Source: Gemmata massiliana
GTDB taxonomy: Bacteria > Planctomycetota > Planctomycetia > Gemmatales > Gemmataceae
Direction of reading: 5' to 3'
DNA length: 64,000 nucleotides
NCBI RefSeq assembly: GCF_901538265.1
Contig: NZ_LR593886.1
Coordinates: forward strand, 5,291,738-5,355,737
The notes beneath the pieces are model-generated. The model saw only the letters and a program-made list of their open reading frames with translations. It ran no database searches and was not told the origin of the DNA. Shown piece by piece: positions 45,040 to 54,804 of this stretch. The position numbers were made by a program, and so were the translations under genes. The first letter of the stretch is position 1; each line of letters opens with the position of its first letter.

Positions 45040-45660
45040 AACTGTGGGTCCGGTTGTGCACCGTCGAACTCGACCGGGGACAGGAGTCCCAGTGAGGAAT
45101 AGCAGCGGACGCAGTTGTAGAGCACCTCCAAGTACTCGAAGGGCGCCGCTCGCGCCCGAAGAACGACTCCACCGGCGCATTGTCCCAGCACGGACCGACC
45201 TCACTCGTGATACAGGTGCCCCGCTGAGGCCCGCGCCCGCTGGTAGTGGTCGCTGACGTACTGGCTCCCGCGGTCCGGGCTGCTAATGCACCCGGACCGC
45301 GGGCCAGCGCCATCAAGGGCGCACAGACGACCAACCGACTCTCCATCGACTTCGGCCGTACCCCACGACCATCCGGCTGAACAAGTCCTCGATCGCCGTC
45401 AGGTGCGGCCCGCTCTCGCGGGTCGAGATGTAGGCGGTGTCCGCGCACCACGACTCGTTCGGCCCTTCGGGATTGAAGTCCCGGGCCAGGACGTTAGCGG
45501 CGACCAGCTCCTGCCGCCACTCTTTGGTCGCGCTGTCGTGCCGCACGGCCCAAGGTGTAGTGCCCGCGAGTCGACACCTCCAACGCCTCACACACCCAGG
45601 TGCGCGGGCCACTCGCCCCGGTGGTCGGTGATGAACCGGAACGTCAGGTCGGTGGGCTGG
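45040..45660 (-). pseudogene. Relic of an IS3-family transposase (orfB)
   Basis: Pieces of the integrase core of an IS3 orfB can be read in order on the minus strand: NVLARDFNPEGPNESWCADT (with the first catalytic aspartate), ISTRESGPHLTAIEDLFSRM, then in another frame CWDNAPVESFFG (third acid), then in yet another frame EYLEVLYNCVRCYSSLGLLS ending PVEF. Frameshifts and missing parts (including orfA) make it non-functional. Confidence 0.82.
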
Positions 45661-45774
45661 CGAAGTGCGCGGCAGCTTTTTAAGTCCTCCAGCCGCAGTT
45701 ACTACAACAGCCCTCGCCTGATTTTCAGCGAGGGCGTGCGACGTCCGGACGGTCGACACGAGAATAGGTGGGTG

Positions 45775-46640
45775 CTTGGGCGGACGAGGCGGGGGTGATG
45801 GGCGAGCGGATCGGTCGCGACTTCGCCCGGAGCGAGCCGCCGGCGTGCGCTCGGATACGTGCGGGTTGCCGCGCGTATCCGAGCGGAAGAACGGTTGGCA
45901 CCTGGGCGACCCGCCCCCAACAGGGTGCCGCACCTGCTGGCCCGGGCCGATTGGGATGCGGACGCCGTTCGGGACGGCCGGCTCGGGCATGTGGCCCGGG
46001 CCCTGGGGCGCACCGGCGGGTGCGGATCGTGGACGAGACCGGGTTCCGGAAGAAGGGCACCACGTCGTGCGCCGTGGCGCGCCGGTACTCGGGCACCGCG
46101 GGGCGCATCGAGGGCGCCCAACTCGAGGTGCTCCTGGGTACGCAACAACGAAGGGGCGCTCGTCGGCCGCGCCCTGTATTGGCCCAAGGAGTGGGCCCGC
46201 GCCGCTCGGCGCCGCGGAGGCGCCGGCATTCCGGAGCCGGTCGCGTTGGCCACCACAATCGTGCTGGCCCGGCGCGTGATCGACCGGGCGCTGGGGATCG
46301 GGTTGCGCGCTGGGTGACGGCCGACGCTGTACACTGGTGTATACTACCAGTTCCGCACAGCCGTCGAGGGGCACGGGTTGGGTTACGTGGTCGGTGTGCG
46401 GTCCGATTTCGCGGCGTGGGCCGGGTTCCGGCAGGCGCGGGTTCCCAAGGGCGCGCGAAAGGGTGGCCGGAGTTGATTCCGCTGACCGTACCCGAGGTGC
46501 AGAAGCTGTTGCTCCGGCTGGTCTGGGCCTGCGTGCCGGAACCCGAGCCGGTGCTGGCGTGGTCCGAATGGCGGCAGTGGCACCAGCACCGCGCACGACG
46601 CTCCCATTACCGACGACGAGGCGCCAGGCCCCCAAACTAA
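45775..46640 (+). pseudogene. Relic of an IS701-family transposase
   Basis: Plus-strand fragments in changing frames: [40 protein letters not shown] with the catalytic-type [19 protein letters not shown], then WPKEWA and a C-terminal SHYRRR typical of IS701 ends. Several frameshifts interrupt the order, so no full transposase can be made. It faces the IS3 relic. Confidence 0.8.
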
Positions 46641-46929
46641 CTACGGCTGGAGACCTAGTCTTACTCCGTTAGAGGGAGGAATCGTCTCAACCGATTCTTC
46701 CCTCTAAGCTACTCTTTGCGCGATTTCATCACGCTCAGGCCGCCAAGTCGAGCAGGCGCTCGGCGGCCGCTTGTAATTCGTCCTCATTGGTCTCCGGGGC
46801 GCAAAGCGCCCCGGATTTCGTTTCCCAGCAAATCCCGGCGCCACGCCCGTCGCGTGTGCGCGGGACTCGGGCGCCGGGCCTCGTCGCCCCCCGGGCTCGC
46901 GGACCGATGCTCCACAAATCCCTTCTGGG

Positions 46930-47560
46930 CCCGGTTCCGCGCCCGCGCCGCGGTCACCGTGAAGGTCCCACAAGCGGATGTGGAACGACCCGGCACTGGC
47001 GCGCACCAACCGTACTTGCAGCGGTCCGGCGCCGACGATCTCTTTGAGGTCGCGGAAGCACGTCTCCAACGAGAAGCGGTCGGTCGCGCATCCGAGGATG
47101 TCGGCCACGGTCGCAGCCGGGTCGGTGCAGAAGAATGCGACCCACCCCGTGGGCTCGTCCACTAGCACCACGCGGATCGTGCCACCGGCCGGATGCCACG
47201 TCGCCACGAACGTCTTGTGCCTCTTCTCGATTGCCTTCCCGTACAGGTCGAACGTCCCGGTCGCCCATCCACTCTTCTGACCGCCCGCTCGGTTCGCTTC
47301 CCAACAGCCGCCACGGTCGTGTAGCACGAGCGGTATTCGTCGCTCCGTCCAGCGGCCCACACCCAACGGGTGACCGTTCTCCGACCGCGGGCCAGAACTG
47401 CGCCGACGAACAGCCACGCCAGGCGTGGAGCCGACCGCGGACCAAGGGCGGACGCGAGTACAGAAAACCAGTGACAGGATGACGGGAGTGGGCGCGATGA
47501 TGGCGTGGCCGAGTCCGTCCGGGGCGCGGGTCGTGTGGTAACGCCATCGTCTCGGATGGG
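46930..47560 (-). pseudogene. Relic of an IS4-type transposase
   Basis: The minus-strand frame encodes the middle of a DDE transposase: FDLYGKAIEKRHKTFVATWH, GGTIRVVLVDEPTGWVAFFC, then TDRFSLETCFRDLKEIVGAG, where the glutamate of LETCF is of the type seen in IS4-superfamily enzymes. The parts before and after do not align to a transposase, so both ends are lost. Family assignment is by pattern only. Confidence 0.68.
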
Positions 47561-47607
47561 ACGGCGCCCGGCGACCCGTTGTCGTGCGAGACCCGAAGGG
47601 CGACCCG

Positions 47608-47956
47608 ATGGAGCGGCTTCTCCTGGAACTGTTGATCCGGCTAGAGCCCGTCGGCGATCGGGACCAGGCGCTATTCGACGCGGTCGTGCGGCAGAAGATG
47701 GGCAACGCCATCTTCTTCGGGTTCATCAAGCCCCGGCCGGAGTTCGTGCCGCCGGACGATTACGGCATGCCCGACGAGAAGAACCGGGCGATCGAGGCGG
47801 CGCTCGGAGCGTATATCAAGGGGTCTGGCACTCGCACCAGCCGCCGGGCCGGACACGTTCCACAAGCGGCTCGCCGCGTTCCAGAATCTAGCGGTCCGGA
47901 CGGCCGGGCAGAAGAACGACTACGACGATTTCTTCGGTGCTCCGACCCCAAGCTAG
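47608..47956 (+). pseudogene. Frameshifted small gene, possible phage relic
   Basis: A plus-strand frame from the ATG at 47608 reads MERLLLELLIRLEPVGD, then IFFGFIKPRPEFVPPDDYGM and NRAIEAALGAYI. Near 47820 the frame must change to continue as GPDTFHKRLAAFQNLAVRTA and DDFFGAPTPS, stopping at 47956. I do not recognise the family. Its place ahead of a tape-measure-like relic suggests it belonged to a phage tail module. AT-rich DNA (about 60 bases) follows. Confidence 0.5.
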
Positions 47957-48057
47957 TCAATGAGACGGCTAACGTCGCATTATATTTGTTAATATATAAA
48001 ATTGATAAAATATTACAAATTATAGTCTCATAGAGCACACGGATGCCTGCTCCAGAA

Positions 48058-48600
48058 TCCGGGAGGGGCCGTGACCGCAGCACTCGTCGACGCGCGCCCC
48101 GTTCTTCGATCACGTCCCCAGACCATAAAGGTCAAGGGCTCCGAGTACCAGTTGTGACAGTGGCTCCGCGAATAGGGTGGCATCAACGGCAAGCTCTACG
48201 ACCGCGAACTGGTGATCGTGGCGCGACGCAAGTTAGCCCGGGAAACCCGGAACCATCTGGACACCCCGATCGGCTGTGGCGCGCCTTGTGTGTGGTGCTC
48301 GGGGAGTTGCGCGCGGTCGGTCCGGACGTGCCCGAATGGGTCGGGCCGCTGTACGTGTACCGGCACAAGGATGGGACCGGGTTCGGGGCTGCGCGTGCAT
48401 CGTGTGGGCCAACTGATGGAGCTGCGGGGACCGTTTGAAACGGCGGAGCGGGCGCACGAGGAAATGGTGCCCCATCTGCGGGTCATGTTTCCCGGGTGGA
48501 ACCGGCTGCGCGGGCGCAAGGTACTGGAGTCGCACCGGCCACCGGGGCGCCCGAAAGCAACAGGTGTTGTGGCGTAACAGCGGCCGAGCGTTCGGGTGAT
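48058..48600 (+). pseudogene. Broken open frames, possible phage-tail relics
   Basis: A GTG-started frame reads VTAALVDARPVLRSRPQTIK then SEYQL, a TGA, then QWLRE, a TAG, then INGKLYDRELVIVARRKLAR. Two in-frame stops break it. Another frame just after encodes LWRALCVVLGELRAVGPDVP and EWVGPLYVYRHKDGTG. None is recognised. Spacing and strand suggest remains of small tail genes upstream of the tape-measure-like relic. Confidence 0.4.
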
Positions 48601-48648
48601 AGGGCGGTTCGAGTTTTCGATCCGCGAACGGCACGCGGGAGGTACGTG

Positions 48649-49440
48649 ATGATCCCCACACTTCTGGGCGCGCTGGGGCGATACGCCAGCAGAGCCGCGG
48701 TGGGAGCAACGGCCGGCGCGGGTACGAGTGCGCCCACCGCTGCGGCTGCGAACGCGCGTGCGTCCAGCCTCCTGGGTTCGCTCAGCTACAACGCAAACGA
48801 GGCCGGCGGGTTCCCGGGTCGCAGACCGCGCCGCTCCCAATTCCACCGGCACCACCGACCACCTTGCAAAGATCAACACCCAACTCAACGGATTCTTCAA
48901 AGGGCTCGCTAAGCCCCTCGCTGTCGTGGACAGGGGGTTCGACAAACTCACCGGGGTTATCACCAAGGCCGGAACCGTCACCGCGGACTTCGCGACCAAG
49001 CCCCTGCAACTGTTCACCAAGGGTCTCGACACGTTGACCGCGTCGGCCCTCAAGGTGATCGGCATGCTCGGTGAGTTCCGGGATTCAGTGACTGCAGTAG
49101 GGAATGCGCTGGGGCAGTTCGTTCAGCTCGCCAGTCCTGCCATCGTTCAGCGGTTCAAGTTCGCGAGCGACGACCTGACCGCGTCATCGGGAAGGCGCTC
49201 ATTCCCGCGATGGAATTCGCGACCAAGGTGACGCGCGCGTTCGCGGACATCGCGTTCGCCTGTCCGGTCGTTCAAGCGACTAGGCGAGGCCGTGTTCAAG
49301 CCTCTCGGGGGTGTCGTTTCGGGGCTGATGCAGGTGCTCTCGCCGGTGGCGCGCACGTTCGGGCAGTTGGTGGACCTGTTCGCGGCTATGGTGCGCCCGA
49401 TCAACGAGATCCAGGCCGGGTTGACCAACTCATACCGAAT
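48649..49440 (+). pseudogene. Truncated tail tape-measure-like protein relic
   Basis: A start with a good GGGAGG site at 48649 (MIPTLLGALGRYASRAAVGA) is followed by a frame change near 48815, then INTQLNGFFKGLAKPLAVVD, FDKLTGVITKAGTVTADFAT, LTASALKVIGMLGEFRDSVT, and after a second frame change PAMEFATKVTRAFADIAFA and GGVVSGLMQVLSPVARTFGQ. The alternating hydrophobic helical repeats are those of phage tail tape-measure proteins. It ends abruptly at the IS630 relic, so the long 3' part is lost. Confidence 0.62.
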
Positions 49441-49452
49441 CGTTTTGAAAGG

Positions 49453-50016
49453 TTACCGTTCGAGCCCGACGGCCCCGCGAAAGCCGACGCGCGGTTGCAC
49501 CTCGTCGGGATGTTCGGTCCGGTAGTTCCAACGGTCGCGCACAACGTTGCGGAGCCGGTCGATACGACCCCGCGACCGTTTGGCGACCGCCTCGCGGCCG
49601 AACGGCCACAGGGGTTCGGCCGGTTGTAGCTCTGGGGTACACGGGGGCCGGAAGTGGAGCACCACGTTGGGCGGCACCACCAGTGCCTTGGCCTTGTGCC
49701 ACCCGGCGTTATCGACCAGTACCACCCGCATCTTCTCGCCCTCGAGCGGGCGCGTCTTCCGGGGCGCCAGCCGTTGCGTGCGTTGATCGTCGGTGAGCTT
49801 GGATTCCGAGCCGTTGTTCTTGCGCCCGTCGGCCAACCCGTCGGGGCCGTGCTCGTTCCACCGCTCGAGGACATCACGGGTGGTGATGACCGACAACCCC
49901 ACGAGGTCGCCCACTTGGGCCGGGGTGCGGACCGGGTCCGTGCGAAGTAACAGCCAGATCGCGTGCCACCGCACCTTCTCGATCGGGGGCCCGCTCGGCT
50001 TCTGCACGCGCGGCAC
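49453..50016 (-). pseudogene. IS630-family transposase with an internal deletion
   Basis: A single open frame of 187 codons joins the N-terminal helix-turn-helix region (VRWHAIWLLLRTDPVRTPAQ, ITTRDVLERWNEHGPDGL) directly to the C-terminal catalytic part (VVLVDNAGWHKAKALVVPPN and CTPELQPAEPLWPF, which supply the second and third acidic residues of the DDE domain). The middle, including the first catalytic aspartate, is missing, so the deletion is in frame but the protein is not active. A non-autonomous or dominant-negative product cannot be excluded. Confidence 0.82.
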
Positions 50017-50485
50017 TCAGGTGCCGTACCACGGGCAAACGCTTCGTGGCCCTACCCCCCTCCCGGATTAACCACTATGGTAGGGATTCGCACTGATACG
50101 GTATCAGTGCTGGGAGGATTGGGGATCTTGTTTGAGGGCATGTCGGTCTGTGGGCGCGTGAAGAAGACGACCTTCTCCTGAATCGCGCCGCGGAACGCGG
50201 GCACCTGTTCCCCGGGGTTCAGGAACTTGGTTCCGATCTTATGGCGGACCGTGACCGGCTCGTCGTAACTCTTCGGATCGGACCGATCCTTTCGTTCCTG
50301 TCCCGTGCTCGTATTCGGCATCAGGACCACCCCCAGAAGTGCCAGTCAAAACATCGCCTGGAAGGGTACGCGCACGGGTATCGGCGCTGTCGCAGCCCGC
50401 ATCCACGACCACTGTTGCCTGACTCGGCATCTCGCCGAAGTCACGGGGCTCGTACTTCGCGGGCTGATACAAGCGGTCCGACGGT
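50017..50485. other. Unassigned region between IS630 relic and kinase gene
   Basis: Two overlapping minus-strand frames (92 and 96 codons) contain proline- and threonine-rich sequence such as VFFTRPQTDMPSNKIPNPPS and QPAKYEPRDFGEMPSQATVV. They share no known family and have poor starts, and the frame change between them suggests one decayed gene. A short inverted repeat (GATACGGTATC, at about 50095-50105) is present. I see no RNA gene. Confidence 0.4.
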
Positions 50486-53400
50486 TCAGGGCGAGCGGAT
50501 GTGCCGCAGCTCTTCGTCGGGCAGATCACGGGGCCGGCCCGAGCGGTCCCAGTCGATCCCGGTCACGGCGACGGTGCTACGGCTCACCTCTGCCACGCCC
50601 CCGCGCACCGGTGTGGGCACCGGCCAGATCTGGGCAACGCGGTCGTGACCGCTGGCCAACAGTCCGACGTGGGGGTGAAAGGCGATGGCGCCGACGGGTC
50701 CGCGGTGCGGTAGCGGGGGGCCAACGGCTCGCCCCGTCGCGGCGTCCCACAGCCGCGCGGTGCCGTCGCCCCCGGCGGTACCAATTAGCAAACCGTCGGC
50801 GCTGAACACCACGGCCGCGATCTCCGTGCGCCGGTGATTCATCCGCGGACCCACAGGGCGCCCGGTCCGAAGGTTCCAGAGTTGGACCGCTCCTTCCCCG
50901 TCGCCCAGGGCCACCGTCAGGCCGTCCGGGCTGAACGCGGCGGCGCTGACCTCGGCCGGCACGTCCCAATCGCCTTGCGGGTGCCCCGAAGGTAGAGCCC
51001 AGAGCCTGACGCGCGGGCCGCCGGCCATGAGTGCCGTCTGCCCGTCGGGGCTCAGCGCGGCCAGACGCAGTGGGGGTGAGTGGCGCATCGTCGGTCCTTC
51101 GCCCGCCCCCGGTGGAATTCGGCGCAGAATCAAGCCAGCAGCAGTTCCTTCCAGAAAATGAGTGCCGTCGGGACCGAGCGCGTACACGGGGCGCTGTTCG
51201 CGCTTCGGGGCTTCCCACACCAACCGCGACGTTTTCACGTCCCACACGCGGAGTTCGTAGGGCGTCGCGATTGCCGCAATTGAGCGCCCGGTGCCGTCGA
51301 AGCGGGCCAGGACCAGCTCCGGCGCGCCCTCGAGTCGGCTCGAGGCTGGCGCGCCCGACTTCAGCGGCCAGTGCCGCAAGACCCCGCCGGTGCAACAGGT
51401 CGTGAGCGCCTCAGCGTCGGCCCCGAAAGTCAAAGCGCATACGGGCTGGGGGTGCGACAGCGGAAGCGGGAGATCGCGTTCTGGAGGCAGTTCCCAAACG
51501 CGCCCCCGACCGGTCCAGCCCGCGCTCGCGGTCAGTGCCGTTCGGCCGTTGGGAGAGAAGCACACCGTGCGGACCGTGCCCTCGTGTGCGAGCGGGTGGC
51601 CGATGCTCGCACCGGTAGCCGTCTCGAACAGGCGCGCCTTCCCGTCCTCGCAGCCGGTCATCAGGCGCCCCCCGCTGGGGCTGAACGCGACCGCCCAGAC
51701 CGGCCCGGGGTGCTCCAGAGCCGGGTGGAGCGGCTCCCAGTCGGAAGTGCGCCACACGCGGGCCTCGCCGCGGATCACTTTCTTGTTGTCCAGGTCGAGG
51801 GCGCCCGCCGCCACGCCGGCCGCGAGGAGCCGCCCGTCGGGGCTGAACGTAACTTGGTAGGCCCGACCGCGGTGCCGGAGCACGGCGCCGGCGGCGCCGG
51901 TACCCGCGTCGTACACCCGGACCGTTCCGCCGTCACCGCCCGCCGCGATGCTCCGCCCGTCGGGGCTGAACGCGACCGCCCAGACCGCGGCCTTCGGGCC
52001 TTCCAACTTCGGCGCGTCTGGCGCGGCGGTCGTCGCGTTCCACAATTGCAACGAGCCGCCGCCAGAGCCCGTCAACAGTCGGCGCCCGTCTGGGCTGAAG
52101 CACGCGGCCATCAAGGGGCCGTTGTCGGGCCGGAGGGCCGCGCCCAGTCGGTCACGGATCGCCGTGTCCCAGAGCTGACCTTCCACCGCACTCGCCGTGA
52201 AGAAGGCGCGCCCGTCGGGTCGAAACGCGACCCGGGTAACGCAACCGACATGTGCCAGCGCCGGGCCGACCGCGGCCCCTGTCGCGACGTCCCACAAGCG
52301 CGCTTCGCCCTCCTTGCCGTCGGTCGAGCCGCACCCGGTGAGCACCGTCCGGCCGTCGGGACTAAACACTGCCGCCCACACGGGGTGCGGGTGAGACAGG
52401 ACGGCCCGCGATCGACCGGTTGCTGTGTCCCACAATCCGGCCTTGTTGTCCTTGCCGGCGGTGAGCGCCGTCTTCCCGTCGGGGCTGAGGGCGACCGACC
52501 AGACCCAGTCGTTGTGAGGCAGCACGGCCGCTTCGCGCACGCACTGGTGCCCCCAGGCGCCGAGGTTGAGCCTCGCAGCATTTTCCAGCGCCGGGTCGCC
52601 GGCGGAAACGGCGAGTTCGAGCCCGTAGGCAAGGCGACACAGCCCGAGCCGGACGTTCCCCCGCTCGCACATTCCCAGTGCCTCGTCGATCACCGCCCCG
52701 GCCAGCAGGGTCTCGGCGGCGTGTCGGGCCACTTTCTCGCGCTCGGCGTTCAATTCGGCTTGGGCCTTGGCGCCGGCCTCGGCGTCGGCGCGCTGGTCCG
52801 CCAGCCCATGCTGGTGGACGGCCTCGCGCCACTGCCAGCTCACGAGAGCGAACGCGACCGCGACTACCAGCGCGAGTGCGGCCAACAACCCGGTGCTACC
52901 GGGGTGCCGGCGCGCCCACTTCGTCGCGCGCCCGACCGGGCCGACGGGGCGAGCTACGATCGGCCTGTGCTCGATGAACCGTCGCAGGTCGTCGGCCAGT
53001 TCCCGCGCACCGGGGTAGCGGTGCGCGGGTTCGGTGCGCAGGCACTTCAGGCAGATCGTTTCGAGGTCGCGCGGTACGCCGGACTGCAACTGGCGCGGCG
53101 GCACCGGGGAGTCGTGCTGCAACATCTGAAGTACCCCCAGGGCGTCGGGGGCCTGGAACGGCGGGCGGCCGGTTAGCAGCACGTACAGGATCGCGCCCAG
53201 GCCCCACACGTCCGTGGCGGGGCCGGCCGTCTGGGAGCGCCCCGCCGCCTGTTCGGGCGCCATGTATTCCGGGGGGCCGACCAGCAGGCCGCTGGTCGTT
53301 CGCGCGTCCGCGCTGCTCTGGAGCTTGGCGACCCCGAAGTCGCACAACTTGAGCTGCCCGTCCGCGGTGAACAGGACGTTCGAGGGCTTCAGGTCGCGGT

Positions 53401-53995
53401 GGATCACCCCCTGACGGTGCGCGGATTCCACCGCGCGTGCCAGCGCCTCGACCCAGACCGCCGCCCGCGGCGGGGGCTGCGGCCGGTCGGCGCGCCGGGC
53501 CAGGGTGCCGCCCTCGGCGAACTCCAGGGCCAAATAGGGGAGCACCGAGCCGTCGGGCGCGGTCCACTCGCCGGCCTCGAAGATCTGCACGATGTTCGGG
53601 TGCTGCAGCCGCGCGACCAGTTCCGCCTCCGCGCGGAACCGCGTGCGGTGTTCCGCCGAGGCGAACTGCCCGCCCAGCAGCACCTTCAGCGCGACCACCC
53701 GCCGCAGGCGCTCGTGCCGGGCCTTGTACACGACGCCCATCCCGCCGCGCCCCAGTTCCGAGAGGATCTCGTACTCGCCCACCCGACCGGTCGGCGGCGG
53801 GGCCACGGGGGGCCTCGCGGCGGCCCCCCGCACCGCGGAGATGAAGCCGTCGGTGGACCGGTCCAGTCCGCCGATCCGCGTCTCGCAGCGCGGGCAGCGC
53901 TCGAGGTGGTCGCCGACGGCGTCGAGCCGACCGTCCGGCAGGTCGCCTAGGCTGAAGGCGCGCAGCTCGGACTCGCTGGGGCAGTCGTTGGTCAT
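50486..53995 (-). CDS. Serine/threonine kinase with WD40 propellers and anti-sigma-type zinc finger
   Basis: A 1169-residue membrane protein. Order: a zinc-finger-like N-terminus (H30-x3-C34-x2-C37), a Ser/Thr kinase domain (about 74-340) with LGRGGMGVVYKAR (81-93), K104 in VALK, HRDLKPSN (199-206), DFG (219-221) and APEQA, one transmembrane helix (GLLAALALVVAVAFALVSW, 369-387), a helical linker, then about 14 WD40 repeats (from about 495 to the end) seen as SVALSPDGKTALTAGKDNKA and similar. All catalytic residues are present. The zinc finger resembles those that hold sigma factors, and a sigma gene starts divergently 115 bases away. WD40 repeats on the far side of the membrane could sense or scaffold. 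Confidence 0.93.
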   Translation of the reverse strand: MTNDCPSESELRAFSLGDLPDGRLDAVGDHLERCPRCETRIGGLDRSTDGFISAVRGAAARPPVAPPPTGRVGEYEILSELGRGGMGVVYKARHERLRRVVALKVLLGGQFASAEHRTRFRAEAELVARLQHPNIVQIFEAGEWTAPDGSVLPYLALEFAEGGTLARRADRPQPPPRAAVWVEALARAVESAHRQGVIHRDLKPSNVLFTADGQLKLCDFGVAKLQSSADARTTSGLLVGPPEYMAPEQAAGRSQTAGPATDVWGLGAILYVLLTGRPPFQAPDALGVLQMLQHDSPVPPRQLQSGVPRDLETICLKCLRTEPAHRYPGARELADDLRRFIEHRPIVARPVGPVGRATKWARRHPGSTGLLAALALVVAVAFALVSWQWREAVHQHGLADQRADAEAGAKAQAELNAEREKVARHAAETLLAGAVIDEALGMCERGNVRLGLCRLAYGLELAVSAGDPALENAARLNLGAWGHQCVREAAVLPHNDWVWSVALSPDGKTALTAGKDNKAGLWDTATGRSRAVLSHPHPVWAAVFSPDGRTVLTGCGSTDGKEGEARLWDVATGAAVGPALAHVGCVTRVAFRPDGRAFFTASAVEGQLWDTAIRDRLGAALRPDNGPLMAACFSPDGRRLLTGSGGGSLQLWNATTAAPDAPKLEGPKAAVWAVAFSPDGRSIAAGGDGGTVRVYDAGTGAAGAVLRHRGRAYQVTFSPDGRLLAAGVAAGALDLDNKKVIRGEARVWRTSDWEPLHPALEHPGPVWAVAFSPSGGRLMTGCEDGKARLFETATGASIGHPLAHEGTVRTVCFSPNGRTALTASAGWTGRGRVWELPPERDLPLPLSHPQPVCALTFGADAEALTTCCTGGVLRHWPLKSGAPASSRLEGAPELVLARFDGTGRSIAAIATPYELRVWDVKTSRLVWEAPKREQRPVYALGPDGTHFLEGTAAGLILRRIPPGAGEGPTMRHSPPLRLAALSPDGQTALMAGGPRVRLWALPSGHPQGDWDVPAEVSAAAFSPDGLTVALGDGEGAVQLWNLRTGRPVGPRMNHRRTEIAAVVFSADGLLIGTAGGDGTARLWDAATGRAVGPPLPHRGPVGAIAFHPHVGLLASGHDRVAQIWPVPTPVRGGVAEVSRSTVAVTGIDWDRSGRPRDLPDEELRHIRSP

Positions 53996-54110
53996 GATCC
54001 CGGCCCGTCAGGACGATCGGCGCACCGTTCCGGGCCGCGCGGCCCGACTGTTATACTAACGCCACGAGCGTGACAGCAAATTCGACCCGAGCCCGACCGG
54101 AGCAGACGCG

Positions 54111-54722
54111 ATGCCGCGCCCTGACGATCAGCCCGCGGACCGCGCGAGCACCTCACTGACGCTGCTCCAGCGCGCCCGCGCCCGCGAGCCCGGGGCGTGG
54201 GACCGCTTGTGGGCACTGTACGGCCCGCTCGTGACCCACTGGTGCGCGACCGCCCGCGTCCGACCCGCCGACGTCGAAGACGTGCGGCAGGAGGTGTTCT
54301 TGTCGGTGGCCCGGGCGCTGGGCGAGTTCCGGCGCGACCGCGCCGGCGACACGTTCCGCGGCTGGCTCCGCACCATCACGCGCAACGTCCTGAGTACGCA
54401 CTTCCGGCGCGGGGCGCGCCAGCCGGTCGGGGCCGGCGGCAGCGAGGCACAAGCGCGGCTGCACGAACTGGCCGATCCGAACGTCGAGCTCCCCGACGAG
54501 GATCCGCCCGGAGAGGTGCGGGGCGTTTACCGCCGCGCGCTGGAACTCGTGCGCGGCGAGTTCGAGGAGCACACGTGGCAGATGTTCTGGCAAAACGTGG
54601 TGGAGGAGCGCGACGCCGCTGCGGTGGCCGAACAGTTCGGCGTCAGCACGGCCGCCGTGCGCAAAGCGCGCTCGCGGGTGCTCCGCCGCCTGAAGGAAGA
54701 GGTGGGCGACGCGATCGAGTAG
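54111..54722 (+). CDS. ECF-type RNA polymerase sigma factor (planctomycete group)
   Basis: A 203-residue sigma factor. Region 2: AWDRLWALYGPLVTHWCATA, then DVEDVRQEVFLSVARALGEF with the DVRQEVF core, FRGWLRTITRNVLSTHFRR. Region 4: WQMFWQNVVEERDAAAVAEQ, then STAAVRKARSRVLRRLKEE as the helix-turn-helix. It is divergent from the WD40 kinase gene, an arrangement seen repeatedly in planctomycetes in which the sigma factor works with a kinase; the zinc finger on the kinase may hold it. The giant exported protein follows on the same strand 82 bases later and is a likely target or cotranscribed partner. Confidence 0.93.
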   Translation: MPRPDDQPADRASTSLTLLQRARAREPGAWDRLWALYGPLVTHWCATARVRPADVEDVRQEVFLSVARALGEFRRDRAGDTFRGWLRTITRNVLSTHFRRGARQPVGAGGSEAQARLHELADPNVELPDEDPPGEVRGVYRRALELVRGEFEEHTWQMFWQNVVEERDAAAVAEQFGVSTAAVRKARSRVLRRLKEEVGDAIE

Positions 54723-54804
54723 AACGGGCCGCGCGAAGTGCTGTCACGCCCCGCGCGTTCTGGGTTGGTGAGAAGCCCCTCACTCTGTGACCCAGGACAC
54801 GAAC

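Noticed and set aside
47970-48030. The AT-rich patch as a replication origin or partition site
   Set aside because: It has no repeated iterons, no DnaA-box cluster and no replication gene nearby; it lies among decayed mobile DNA.
51371-53176. A 601-codon plus-strand open frame
   Set aside because: Antisense to the WD40 kinase; the repetitive look comes from the WD40 repeats on the other strand.
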